Assembly (NCBI RefSeq): GCF_000834655.1
Contig: NZ_JXQQ01000097.1
Span: 40,489-104,488, forward strand
Source of the DNA: Variovorax paradoxus
Lineage (GTDB): Bacteria > Pseudomonadota > Gammaproteobacteria > Burkholderiales > Burkholderiaceae_C
DNA: 64,000 nucleotides
Reading direction: 5' to 3'
Both the position numbers and the translations under genes were made by a program. This document shows, piece after piece, positions 42,699 through 50,835 of this stretch (positions are counted from its first letter, which is position 1; each line of letters starts with the position of its first letter). The notes under the pieces were generated by a model. That model had not been told where the DNA came from and made no database searches. It saw nothing but the letters and a program-made list of their open reading frames with translations.

Positions 42699-43934
42699 AT
42701 GTCCACCTATGAAGAACTCCCCGCCAGCTTCGGCAACGAAGCGCTGATGCGTCGACAAGCCCAGCTTCGCGACCGCGAGGCTGATTTGCGCGAGGCCGCG
42801 AAAGCTGCTCGCAACGCGATGCCCCCTCAAGGGCAGATGGTCTCAGGCATCTACGTGAAACCATCCCTTTCGCAGCAATTGACCCCCGTCGCGCAGCAGA
42901 TCGCGCAGGCGATCCAGAAGAAGGGGCTTGAGGCTGACCAGACCGGCTACGACTTGGTCGAGTCGAGCGCTGTTCAGCAGCACATGGCGCAGCAGCCCCC
43001 CGACACCGCCCCAATTCAGGCGAAGTTGGCGTGGGCGCAGAAGGGTGCGCAGATTCCAGCGTTGCGCTCGCTGATGACCGACTACGCCAAAGACCTGACC
43101 ATCAACGAGCCCGAGCGCATCGCGAACCGGGCCGACAAGAAGGACGCGCGTGCTGCCGCCATCGCTGAGGCCCAGCGCAAACAGCAGGAAGATTTGGCAT
43201 ACAAGCGCGAACACGATGCCAGCAACGATCAGTTGCGCCGCGACCTGGCTGAGAACTCCAACGACCTCCGGCGCACGCTAGCGACCGCTGTACGCGCGAG
43301 TGGCGGTGGAGGCGGGGCCGACAAGGCCAGCAACTACCAGATCGTTCAGGACGCACAGGGGAACGCGGTGCGCGTTAACAAGCTGACGGGCGAACAGTTC
43401 CCCCTCGGCGCTGTAGGTCGTGAAGCAGCAGGCATCACGAAGGAGCGGCAAGAGCAGGGCGAGAAGGTCTCCAACGCCAAAAAGGCGCTCTCCGATCTGG
43501 ACGAAGCCGAGCGCCTGTTGCCGATGGCGACCGGCTCGGCGGCTGGCTCGCTGCGGGACACCATCGCGGGGGCCGCAGGTATCTCCACCGATGGCGCAAA
43601 GGCGGCTGCGCGGCTCGATCAGATCGCCTCCACGCTTACGAGCCAGGTGCCACGGCTCGGCGGTGCGACCTCCGACAAGGACTTGCAGTTTTACAAGGAG
43701 CAGGTCGGCAACCTCGGCGACCGCTCCAAGCCTGTTGGCACGCGGCTTGCCGCGCTCAAGCAGGTCCGCAAGTTCATGGAGCGCGCCTCCGATCCGTCGT
43801 CTTATGCATCGCCCACGGGTCGGCCCGCGAGCGCGGGACCGAGTATCCGCCAAGCTGTGGAAACTGCGGCAGAGAAGCAAGACGCCCCGAAACCTCGCAT
43901 GAAGTTCAACCCGGCCACGGGCAAGTTGGAGTAA
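42699..43934 (+). CDS. Putative internal virion/DNA ejection protein 1
   Basis: 411 residues, helical and Gln/Ala-rich, with a long coiled-coil-like middle (RADKKDARAAAIAEAQRKQQ, YKREHDASNDQLRRDLAENS) followed by a low-complexity GGGGGADKAS segment and C-terminus MKFNPATGKLE. Size, composition and position directly before a 603-residue protein with a recognisable N-terminal motif fit podovirus ejection (internal virion) proteins. Attribution is by pattern, with no sequence match available to me. GGAG lies 7 bases upstream of the ATG. Confidence 0.45.
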   Translation: MSTYEELPASFGNEALMRRQAQLRDREADLREAAKAARNAMPPQGQMVSGIYVKPSLSQQLTPVAQQIAQAIQKKGLEADQTGYDLVESSAVQQHMAQQPPDTAPIQAKLAWAQKGAQIPALRSLMTDYAKDLTINEPERIANRADKKDARAAAIAEAQRKQQEDLAYKREHDASNDQLRRDLAENSNDLRRTLATAVRASGGGGGADKASNYQIVQDAQGNAVRVNKLTGEQFPLGAVGREAAGITKERQEQGEKVSNAKKALSDLDEAERLLPMATGSAAGSLRDTIAGAAGISTDGAKAAARLDQIASTLTSQVPRLGGATSDKDLQFYKEQVGNLGDRSKPVGTRLAALKQVRKFMERASDPSSYASPTGRPASAGPSIRQAVETAAEKQDAPKPRMKFNPATGKLE

Positions 43935-43937
43935 CCG

Positions 43938-45749
43938 ATGCGCGAAGTCGAGTTGCCCAACGGCTCCATTGGCGAGTTTCCCGACAGCATGGATGACGCA
44001 GCTATCGCGTCCGTCCTGCGCAAGCAGTTCCCCGCCAAGACCTACACCGACGCCCCCGGCGAGAACTACTCCAACGAGGGTCGCAGTCAAGCGCCGACGC
44101 TCCGCCAAACTCTGGAGAACCAGTTTGCCGGTGGGTTCGCTGAAAAGCTCGGCGGTGTGGTTCGCGACGTGGCGGTGGGCGCTCGCAAGGGTGTCCGCGA
44201 CATGGTCGATTCGCTGGACAAAGAGGTGGTCGCCGGTCCTGCATCGCCTGTACCCAGCGATCATCCGGTGGCCCGAGATGCCCGCGCATACGTCAGCCCT
44301 GAGTCCTTGGAGGCGAACAAGGCATACGGCGCCGCTGGCCCCGCTGCTGGTGTCGGGCGCGTTCTGCCTGAACTCGCTCTCACCGCGGTGCCAATCGCAG
44401 GGGCTAGCGCCAAGCTCGCCCAAGGCGCTCGGATGGCGCTGCCCAAAGCGCTCCAAGGGCTCTCGGGCCTGATTGGCGATGTTGGGGCGAATGCCGGCTA
44501 CGCCGCCGCAACGGCTGCTCCCGGAGAAGCAGCCGACGCAGCGAAGTGGGGTGCAGCCGGCGCTGTCGGCGGGCGGGTCTTGGGGCGTGCGATCGGCTTG
44601 GGTAAATCGCTGATCTCCAAAGATGCGCAAGCGCTGGTGGATGCAGGTGTACGACCAACACCGGGCCAGCTGTTCGGGGATGGTCCCATCGGCAGTACCG
44701 TTCGCCGCCTTGAGGATGCGGCAACCTCGCTACCCCTCGTGGGTGATGCACTCAAATACGCTCGCAATCGCTCGCTCAGCGAGTACGGCAACGCCGAGAT
44801 CAACGCCGCGTTGAGGCCGCTCGGCGTGGCCGTGAAGGGCTCCGGCGCGGATGCTGTCGAACAGGCCCAGCGCATCATTTCGAGTACCTACGACAAGGTG
44901 TTGCCCCAGACGGTCATCCGCCCGCAAATCGTCAAGCAGGCTCTCGTCAAAGCGCTTGACGACATCGACAACATCCCGCTGCTCACGACCGAGCAAGGCG
45001 GGCTGATTCGGCGCTATGTGTCGGGAAAGATTCTGCCTACCGCTCAGGAGGCGACGCAGCGGGGCGGCGCGATCCCGGGCGAGATTGCCAATCGCATTGA
45101 TGGCGAGATTGGTCACTATGCCCGGGAGTTCACCAAGTCGCAAAACCCTTCGGATCACTCGCTTGGGGAGGCGTTCTATGCGCTCCAATCCGCCCTGCGC
45201 GAGACGGTGGAGGGGCTCACGCCGGAGGCTACAAAAACATTGGGTCAGGCGCGCACCGCGTACCGACACTTGCTCCCCATCGTCAGCGCGGCTGACAAGA
45301 CCGCATCCGGGCAGTTCACGCCTCGCCAACTCAACCGTGGTGCGTCCAAATTCGATCAGGCGCCTAGCGCACTGAATCGGGCGGGCCAGAATGTTCTCCC
45401 AAGCACGATCCCTGACAGCGGCACGGCCGGACGTGCGCTGTGGGCGCTGGCGATAGGCGGCGGGGGAGCGGCGCTTGCTGGACACGCAGCCCCCGCTGCG
45501 GTTGCCGCCGCGCTTTATTCCAGCGCTGGGGTCGGGCTCATGGTCAAGGGGCTTCGCGGCGATCTGGCCCCCGGGGTCTATAACGTACTGATCGACATGG
45601 CCCCTCACAAACAGGCGGAGTGGTTGGTCAAGTTCGCTCAACAACATCCGCAGTTCAAGGATCGCATTTCCGAGGTGGGCCAGCAATTGGTTTCGCAGAT
45701 CGGGCGCGCGATGGCGGCCCAAGGAGGTCAAGATGCTCCGCGCAACTGA
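43938..45749 (+). CDS. Putative internal virion/DNA ejection protein 2
   Basis: 603 residues. The N-terminus MREVELPNGSIGEFPDSM.DAAIASVLRKQFP is a motif I recall at the start of large internal virion and ejection proteins of phages. The body is Ala/Gly-rich helical with amphipathic or hydrophobic stretches (GPAAGVGRVLPELALTAVPI, ALWALAIGGGGAALAGHAAP, VAAALYSSAGVGLMVKGLR), as expected for proteins that form a channel across the envelope. No lytic transglycosylase motif seen. It is the largest structural-type gene in an element that has no recognisable capsid gene. Confidence 0.55.
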   Translation: MREVELPNGSIGEFPDSMDDAAIASVLRKQFPAKTYTDAPGENYSNEGRSQAPTLRQTLENQFAGGFAEKLGGVVRDVAVGARKGVRDMVDSLDKEVVAGPASPVPSDHPVARDARAYVSPESLEANKAYGAAGPAAGVGRVLPELALTAVPIAGASAKLAQGARMALPKALQGLSGLIGDVGANAGYAAATAAPGEAADAAKWGAAGAVGGRVLGRAIGLGKSLISKDAQALVDAGVRPTPGQLFGDGPIGSTVRRLEDAATSLPLVGDALKYARNRSLSEYGNAEINAALRPLGVAVKGSGADAVEQAQRIISSTYDKVLPQTVIRPQIVKQALVKALDDIDNIPLLTTEQGGLIRRYVSGKILPTAQEATQRGGAIPGEIANRIDGEIGHYAREFTKSQNPSDHSLGEAFYALQSALRETVEGLTPEATKTLGQARTAYRHLLPIVSAADKTASGQFTPRQLNRGASKFDQAPSALNRAGQNVLPSTIPDSGTAGRALWALAIGGGGAALAGHAAPAAVAAALYSSAGVGLMVKGLRGDLAPGVYNVLIDMAPHKQAEWLVKFAQQHPQFKDRISEVGQQLVSQIGRAMAAQGGQDAPRN

Positions 45750-46044
45750 TGTTCTCAATGCGGCCATCGATGCGCGAGACGATGAGGCCGAGCGGGTGCA
45801 GTCGAAGCGGGCCGCTGGCATGTCGCAAGCCGACCTCCAGAAATGGATGATCGCGGAGGCCAATCGATTGGTCGAAGCGCGCCGACAGATCGAACGCCCG
45901 GCGCGTGCGGTCTGGACGAATCAGATCCACAACCCGAATGAGCGCGCCCCTGATCTGGAGCGCGCGGCGATCAACGACACAGCCGCGCAGGTTGCAGCGA
46001 GGCTGGCAAAGCGAGATAGCGCCGATGAAGACGCCCGCTGGTGA
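45733..46044 (+). CDS. Hypothetical element protein (103 aa)
   Basis: Overlaps the preceding gene by 17 bases; AAGGAGG about 6 bases before the ATG. Basic/acidic helical protein (AAIDARDDEAERVQSKRAAG, LQKWMIAEANRLVEARRQIE). Not recognised. Its end overlaps the next gene. Confidence 0.5.
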   Translation: MLRATDVLNAAIDARDDEAERVQSKRAAGMSQADLQKWMIAEANRLVEARRQIERPARAVWTNQIHNPNERAPDLERAAINDTAAQVAARLAKRDSADEDARW

Positions 46045-46357
46045 GCTAACCCACGTTGCGTATCTCGGCGCGTTCCTAGTGTCGGGGGTACTCTGCCGCA
46101 GTGACCTGTACCACGATGCCGAGGGCGTCTACTGGGCCGAGCCGACGAGAACCAACCCCGATGGGTCATGGGTCTCGGCGCTCCATCGGCTCGATGCGAC
46201 TGATAAGGCTGGAGCAGTAGGGGAAGCGCTTCTGTCGTCGCTGGTGGTGCTGGACCGGGATGGCTTCGACCCGAAGTTCATGACGATCATTCACCACGCG
46301 CCGGGGCTCGCGGAGAGCGCTGCACAGGTCGATTCGATCTCCCCCCGCGTTCATTGA
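46025..46357 (+). CDS. Hypothetical element protein (110 aa)
   Basis: ATG within the preceding gene. Sequence includes YLGAFLVSGVLCRSDLYHDAEGVYWAEPTRTNPDGSWVSALHRLDA; no domain recognised. A putative mixed alpha/beta protein with two Cys and two His in its first and last thirds. Follows the block's shared direction. Confidence 0.45.
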   Translation: MKTPAGELTHVAYLGAFLVSGVLCRSDLYHDAEGVYWAEPTRTNPDGSWVSALHRLDATDKAGAVGEALLSSLVVLDRDGFDPKFMTIIHHAPGLAESAAQVDSISPRVH

Positions 46358-46367
46358 GGGTTCAACG

Positions 46368-46760
46368 GTGTTCTCCCCAAAATTCGACGCGCTCGCGGGT
46401 ACCGGCCCGGGGCTATCGCCCGAAGAGCCGCCTGTGCAGCCAGAAATCCGTGCCGCTGCAGCGTCGAAATCCGAGGGGAAGGGGGTAGGTAGCCCCGAGC
46501 GTCGCGGGGCTCCCCTAGAGGCCGGGCTTCCGAACACGCGCATCGAGGCGTGTCAGGAACTGATGCTCGCGGTAGTCCTGCAGGGGTTGCGAGACGATGA
46601 CCTGGACTATGTGCTCAGCCCCACGTTTATCCATCACTGCTGCTATGTTGGGCTTGACCCCGACACGGCGTTGAACATCAAGATCAAATACCTGCGCCGT
46701 GAGATTGATCCGGCGAACCTTTGGCCTGACTCTCGGCGGCGTAGGGTACTGGCGGAATAG
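46368..46760 (+). CDS. Hypothetical element protein with phage-type C-terminus (130 aa)
   Basis: Starts at GTG. The C-terminal half, EACQELMLAVVLQGLRDDDL and FIHHCCYVGLDPDTALNIKIKYLRR, resembles small phage proteins of late-region regulatory type (a short helical pair ending with a GLDP segment). The N-terminal 45 residues are disordered-looking. Its end overlaps, in the opposite direction, the membrane protein gene by 77 bases. Confidence 0.45.
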   Translation: MFSPKFDALAGTGPGLSPEEPPVQPEIRAAAASKSEGKGVGSPERRGAPLEAGLPNTRIEACQELMLAVVLQGLRDDDLDYVLSPTFIHHCCYVGLDPDTALNIKIKYLRREIDPANLWPDSRRRRVLAE

Positions 46761-47160
46761 GGACCGGGGACAACGCGGCCACTTCACGCCGGAGCTTCTC
46801 CACCTGCAGTTGCAGCATCTCATCCTGTACAGGCTGAACGTCTTTGTGCCACTTGTAGAAGCCGTAAACGCCGAGCCAGAATCCCAAAGCCGCGATAGCT
46901 GACAGGCAGTGTCCAAGAAAGTCTTTGTCGCTCTTGGCCACGACGATGAGTTTCCCGAGCAGCTCGCGCTTGGCGACGTCAGGTGGAGTCGGTTGCGCGA
47001 TTGCTTTGACGGTCTCTAGGTCAATCGTAGAGCGGTACAAATAATCATTTGTGCTGCGCTGAAGGGCGATGATCGCGCCGACTCCGAAAACGAATAGCAA
47101 CAGCCCAAATAGCGCGTAGAACTTGAAGATGTTGTCGGTAGGTACGGGGATTTTGTCCAT
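46684..47160 (-). CDS. Small two-helix membrane protein (cargo)
   Basis: 158 residues. Two membrane segments (FKFYALFGLLLFVFGVGAII and CLSAIAALGFWLGVYGFY) frame a soluble stretch of about 60 residues, then a coiled-coil-like cytoplasmic tail (VQDEMLQLQVEKLRREVAAL). GGAG lies 8 bases upstream of the ATG at 47160. Convergent with the preceding gene and divergent from the periplasmic protein at 47264. Possible superinfection-exclusion or lysogenic conversion protein; no direct evidence. Confidence 0.55.
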   Translation of the reverse strand: MDKIPVPTDNIFKFYALFGLLLFVFGVGAIIALQRSTNDYLYRSTIDLETVKAIAQPTPPDVAKRELLGKLIVVAKSDKDFLGHCLSAIAALGFWLGVYGFYKWHKDVQPVQDEMLQLQVEKLRREVAALSPVPIPPVPYAAESQAKGSPDQSHGAGI

Positions 47161-47263
47161 CTCACTCACTCCTTTTAAGCTTTTGAAGTCTGAAGCATGG
47201 CGGGTATGGGACTAGCGGCATCCAAACCCTTCAACTTACGATCCGCGATTACAAAAGGAGAAG

Positions 47264-47677
47264 ATGATGAAGAAATTGCTAATAGCAGGATTCGTGTCGC
47301 TCTTGAGCGTCGGTGGGCTAGCGCAGGTCAATGAGGGCGCGAAATTCATGAGATTCACGATGGGCGCAGACCCGATAGTTCAGGTGGCCTTTGCCACATC
47401 GGAACTTTGTCGAACCTATGACGAGGCATCGAAGAAGCAAGTTGCTGAAGGCGCACCGATGAACGGGATCAAGTTCAACTGCTCGGAAACGAGCGTGGCC
47501 TCGATCCTCCCATACGAGGGGGTGCTGCGTGATGAGCTTTTCGGCGTGCCGGTGGTCGTCTCCTCTAAGACTGAATTGAGGTGTCTCAATTCACTTGCCG
47601 AGCTTCTTAAGATCAAAGACACGAACTCTGGCCGGCCAGTTTTCACCTCGGTAGCTGCCTGCAAGCTGAAGAACTGA
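47264..47677 (+). CDS. Periplasmic protein of unknown function (cargo)
   Basis: 137 residues; a signal peptide (MMKKLLIAGFVSLLSVGGLA) with cleavage after GLA is evident. AAAAGGAG precedes the ATG by 4 bases. Three or four Cys (CRTYDEAS, FNCSETS, LRCLN, ACKLKN) suggest disulfides in the periplasm. Not recognised. Promoter space is shared with the divergent membrane protein gene. A candidate lysogenic conversion factor. Confidence 0.6.
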   Translation: MMKKLLIAGFVSLLSVGGLAQVNEGAKFMRFTMGADPIVQVAFATSELCRTYDEASKKQVAEGAPMNGIKFNCSETSVASILPYEGVLRDELFGVPVVVSSKTELRCLNSLAELLKIKDTNSGRPVFTSVAACKLKN

Positions 47678-47705
47678 CCTAGCCACGGCTTCCGGCGCTG
47701 GATGA

Positions 47706-48839
47706 CTAGCCGGAAATGCCATCCAGGTACTTGCGCACGGTCAGGTCATCCATGAAAGCATAGTGCCGTTCGGTGGTTTGGATGTTCCGGTGGCCCAGCG
47801 TTTCCTTCACCACTTCCAGTGGCGCGCCCCCGCGCAGCAGAACTGACCCGAACGTCCGGCGCAGATCGTGAGGCGTGGCGTGCTCGATCCCTGCCGCTTC
47901 GAGCACGCGCAACCACGCATATCCGGGTTCCGTGATGTGACCGCTGCGGCTTTTCTTGGGGCTCGGGAAGACCCATGTTTTGTCCTTGCCGACCTGCTCC
48001 CGGAACAACTCCACCGCCTCAGCGCGCAGCCGGACTCGCATGACGTTCTTCATCTTGCTTTCGGAGCCCGGGATCGTCCAGATCGCTGCTTCAAGGTCTA
48101 CATCCTTCCAGTTGGCCGCGGCAAGGTTTCCCCAGCGAACGCCGGTGAGTTGGAGCAGCCTGAAGAAAGGCCGCCAGATCGTGAACTTGAATTCGTCCGT
48201 CTCCAGCGCCGCAAGCACTTGCCCACGCTCGCGGTCGTTCAGAACTCGGTCGCGTGGCTCAGACTCGATCAGCTCAAGGTCCATGCCGACGTTGTCGCCC
48301 TGATACAGCTTGCGCCGAATCGCATAGGCGTAGACCGCCCGGAAGCTCTTGAGCGCTCGGGTCGCCGCAGCAGGGCCGCGTTCTTTTGTAATCTTGCTCT
48401 GGCGACCTTCCAACTCGATGGCCGTGATATTCCCCATAGGGCGTTCCAGCCAGTCGTCATAGACGCCTTCTCGGCGGAACGTTTCATCAGCCCACCGCGG
48501 CTGCTTCCGCTTTTTCAAGGTAAGCGAGTCGGTGTACTCATCCAGCGCCGCGCCGAGCGTGGTGGTCACAGCTTTAGGTGTCGCGCTGGCCTCATATTTG
48601 AGGGCTGCGTATATCTCCTTGGCCTTCTGGCGAGCCTCGTCCACCGGCAGGTCGATGTAGTCACCCAGTGACCGCCGAACCGCGTGCTTCCGGGCGGCGA
48701 TCCACTTGTAAATGCCCCACTTCTTGGCGGTGCCTCCGGCCGTAACGTAAAGGCGCAGGTACTGGACCTCATCGTCGGCGTATTCGCCATCGGTCTTGAG
48801 AGCCCGGACGTTCGCCTCGGTGAAATGCATCCGCTTCAT
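47706..48839 (-). CDS. Tyrosine-type site-specific integrase
   Basis: 377 residues, P4-like integrase class. Catalytic residues are readable: Arg235 (LTGVRWGNLA), His323 and Arg326 (TPHDLRRTFG), His349 (LGHRN) and Tyr359 (ERHYAF); the beta-strand Lys is in ESKMKNVMRVRL. The N-terminus carries an AP2-like arm-binding DUF4102 region. It should recombine attP with CCGAACTG in the ArsC-family gene. Its start overlaps the preceding small ORF's stop (ATGA), so the two are coupled, and it lies near the right att site as usual. Confidence 0.93.
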   Translation of the reverse strand: MKRMHFTEANVRALKTDGEYADDEVQYLRLYVTAGGTAKKWGIYKWIAARKHAVRRSLGDYIDLPVDEARQKAKEIYAALKYEASATPKAVTTTLGAALDEYTDSLTLKKRKQPRWADETFRREGVYDDWLERPMGNITAIELEGRQSKITKERGPAAATRALKSFRAVYAYAIRRKLYQGDNVGMDLELIESEPRDRVLNDRERGQVLAALETDEFKFTIWRPFFRLLQLTGVRWGNLAAANWKDVDLEAAIWTIPGSESKMKNVMRVRLRAEAVELFREQVGKDKTWVFPSPKKSRSGHITEPGYAWLRVLEAAGIEHATPHDLRRTFGSVLLRGGAPLEVVKETLGHRNIQTTERHYAFMDDLTVRKYLDGISG

Positions 48840-49147
48840 GCCTTCACCACCTTCCGAGTGCGGCTGTTGGTGGTCTTGGGCTTAGCGACCTTTGGCGTGT
48901 AGCCCTCGGTCTCGATCACGAGGCTGGTCTTGGCCGCGACCGTGTCGGTGGCGAGCACCTTGACGTAGTACAGCGTGGCGCCGTCTTTGAAGTAGATGTA
49001 GGCGCTGCCCCGGCCTTCCGTGGTCCATGCGTCGGCGGGCTTGCCGTCCAGCGTGGCGACGAACGGGGCCGAACGCGGCGCGGTCTTGTACTTGGTGGCG
49101 GCGACCTTTTGCGTGCCGGTGGAGAGAGTGAGGATGAAGTTGGTCAT
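48836..49147 (-). CDS. Small protein coupled to integrase (103 aa), possible directionality factor
   Basis: Starts MTNFILTLSTGTQKVAATKY; basic C-terminus KVAKPKTTNSRTRKVVKA. GGAAG 7 bases upstream of the ATG. Overlaps the integrase start by ATGA, so it is translated with it. A basic-tailed small protein immediately upstream of an integrase is a natural candidate excision (recombination directionality) factor, but no HTH or other motif is visible. An alternative is an unrelated beta-rich protein. Confidence 0.5.
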   Translation of the reverse strand: MTNFILTLSTGTQKVAATKYKTAPRSAPFVATLDGKPADAWTTEGRGSAYIYFKDGATLYYVKVLATDTVAAKTSLVIETEGYTPKVAKPKTTNSRTRKVVKA

Positions 49148-49305
49148 GTCGGGCTTCCGGTAGTGGCGAATCAAAACGTTCGCCCGACAACGAATTCTGA
49201 GTGGATGAATTGGCTGTCGTCTATGGATTCACACCGACGTTTAGTGTGTACGGTTGGGGGCCGCTAGGCGAGTCGCTAGAGCGCGGGCTAATCGGCGGTT
49301 AGGAA

Positions 49306-49387
49306 CGGTTATGAGCCGTCCGTTGCTTTTTAGCCCCTCCCACTCGGAGAAGCGTTGAAAACGGATGCGCGGTTATGCCCCGTTATG
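49306..49387. promoter_or_regulatory. Candidate integrase arm-type sites near attR
   Basis: Three copies of C(C/G)GTTATG at 49306-49313, 49370-49377 and 49380-49387, next to attR. Repeats of this size within 100 bases of the core are typical of integrase arm-binding sites. The rest of the 331-base gap (49148-49478) holds the integrase operon's promoter side, the attR core and the broken gene start, and no complete gene. Confidence 0.4.
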
Positions 49388-49439
49388 GGGCCCTTTCGTC
49401 CCAGTTCGGGATGCCGTATAGGGTTGTCATGGCCGCCAT
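49383..49439 (-). pseudogene. Native 5' fragment of the ArsC-family reductase gene
   Basis: Translated MAAMTTLYGIPNWDERAP: the authentic host start (ATG 49439 or 49430) and first codons of the reductase, cut at CCGAACTG and running into element sequence for a few codons. Its host-like codons (GGC ATC) distinguish it from the element copy (GGA ATA) at the left end. It represents the displaced part of the gene whose body is at 35496-35830. Confidence 0.85.
49402..49409. other. attR core
   Basis: CAGTTCGG, identical to attL. On the gene strand it is CCGAACTG, followed to the left by element sequence. Confidence 0.8.
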
Positions 49440-49478
49440 GATGCCGCGCCCGGCGGGTCGGCGACAATGCCGGCCTCC

Positions 49479-50774
49479 ATGGAAACCCTTAACGACTGGC
49501 TCGCGCGCGCCGAGCAACTCCATCCCAAGAACATCGAACTGGGCCTCGAACGCGCCAAGGAGATGGCCGGGCGCCTCGGCCTGAAATTCGGCTGCCCCGT
49601 CATCACGGTCGCGGGCACCAACGGCAAGGGCTCGACCTGCGCCATGCTCGAATCGATCCTCACGCATGCGGGCTATCGCACGGCGGTGTTCACGTCCCCC
49701 CATCTCGTCCACTTCGAAGAGCGGCTGCGCCTGAAGGGCGAGTCGGCCGATGCTTCCAAATTGATAGCGAGCTTCGAAGTGGTGGAAAAGGTCCGCGGCG
49801 ACATGCCCCTGACCTACTTCGAATTCACCACCCTCGGCATCCTGCACTGCATGATCCAGGAAAAGCCCGATGTGGCGATCCTCGAGGTCGGCCTCGGCGG
49901 CCGGCTCGATGCGGTGAACATCATCGACGCCGACTGCGCGGTCATCACCAGCATCGACCTGGACCACATGGAATACCTCGGTCCCGACCGCGAAAGCATC
50001 GGCTTCGAGAAGGCCGGCATCCTGCGCGCCGGCAAAGCCGCGATCGTGAGCGACCCGATGCCGCCGCAGAGCGTGATCGACCACGCCAACGCCATCGGCG
50101 CCGATCTCTGGCGCTTCGGGACCGACTTCAACGTCTCGGGCGACAAGCAGCAATGGGGCTGGTCGGGGCGCGGCAGGCGCTACAGCGGGCTGGCCTATCC
50201 GGCGCTGCGCGGCGCCAACCAGCTCATCAACGCCGCGGGCGTGCTCGCGGCGCTCGAGGCGCTAAGGCCGCAATTGCCGATCACGGCGCAGGCGGTGCGC
50301 AACGGGCTCGCGATGGTCGAGTTGCCGGGCCGGTTCCAGATCGTGCCGGGCGAGCCCGCGCTGGTGCTCGACGTGGCGCACAACGCGCACGCGGTCGCTG
50401 CGCTGGCCGAGAACCTCGACGCGATGGGTTTCTTCCCGACGACGCACGGCGTGTTCGGTGTCATGGCCGACAAGGACCTCGCCCCCATCCTCGCCCGCAT
50501 CGGGCCGATGATCGACCGCTGGTACTTCACCGACCTGCCCACGCCGCGCGCGGCCAAGGCGGCCGATCTGCTCGCCGCTTGGCAGGCACAGAACACACGC
50601 GCCGACGCCTCCGGCAGCGTGCATCCAGGCCCGATGGATGCGTTGCGCGCAGCCATCGGGCACGCAGACCCCGCTGATAGAATCGTGGTCTTCGGATCGT
50701 TCTTCACCGTGGGTGGCGTGCTCGAAAACGGCACCCCCCGGCTGCAAGCCAAACACCTGTCGCCGGGCGGCTGA
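49479..50774 (+). CDS. folC: Dihydrofolate/folylpolyglutamate synthase
   Basis: 431 residues from ATG at 49479 (an earlier ATG at 49467 adds 4 residues). Mur ligase family ATP site VITVAGTNGKGSTCAMLES, then TAVFTSPHLVHFEERLRL and LEVGLGGRLDAVNIIDADCAVITSIDLDHMEYLG. Adds glutamate to dihydropteroate and folates. Directly right of the element; on the other side would have been the divergent ArsC-family gene before integration. First gene of the folC-SPOR-cvpA-purF run. Confidence 0.95.
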   Translation: METLNDWLARAEQLHPKNIELGLERAKEMAGRLGLKFGCPVITVAGTNGKGSTCAMLESILTHAGYRTAVFTSPHLVHFEERLRLKGESADASKLIASFEVVEKVRGDMPLTYFEFTTLGILHCMIQEKPDVAILEVGLGGRLDAVNIIDADCAVITSIDLDHMEYLGPDRESIGFEKAGILRAGKAAIVSDPMPPQSVIDHANAIGADLWRFGTDFNVSGDKQQWGWSGRGRRYSGLAYPALRGANQLINAAGVLAALEALRPQLPITAQAVRNGLAMVELPGRFQIVPGEPALVLDVAHNAHAVAALAENLDAMGFFPTTHGVFGVMADKDLAPILARIGPMIDRWYFTDLPTPRAAKAADLLAAWQAQNTRADASGSVHPGPMDALRAAIGHADPADRIVVFGSFFTVGGVLENGTPRLQAKHLSPGG

Positions 50775-50835
50775 CCGACAGGTCGACCGCACCACCTGGC
50801 ATCACCTCGCTGCACTCCTTCAGGGATCGAACTTC

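Larger units (their letters stand above)
35821..49409. mobile_element. 13.6-kb integrative element, phage-satellite-like
   Basis: Bounded by CAGTTCGG direct repeats at 35821-35828 and 49402-49409 inside an ArsC-family gene. Contents left to right: small AlpA-like and hypothetical genes, a D5/P4 primase-helicase, iteron-like inverted repeat, an AbiJ-like HEPN gene on the other strand, two ejection-protein-like genes with accessory ORFs, two cargo genes, a tyrosine integrase and a small partner ORF. I find no terminase, portal, major capsid, tail or lysis gene. It is therefore either a satellite needing a helper phage or a strongly reduced prophage. Base composition is slightly lower in G+C than the core, especially in the Abi gene. 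Confidence 0.85.
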
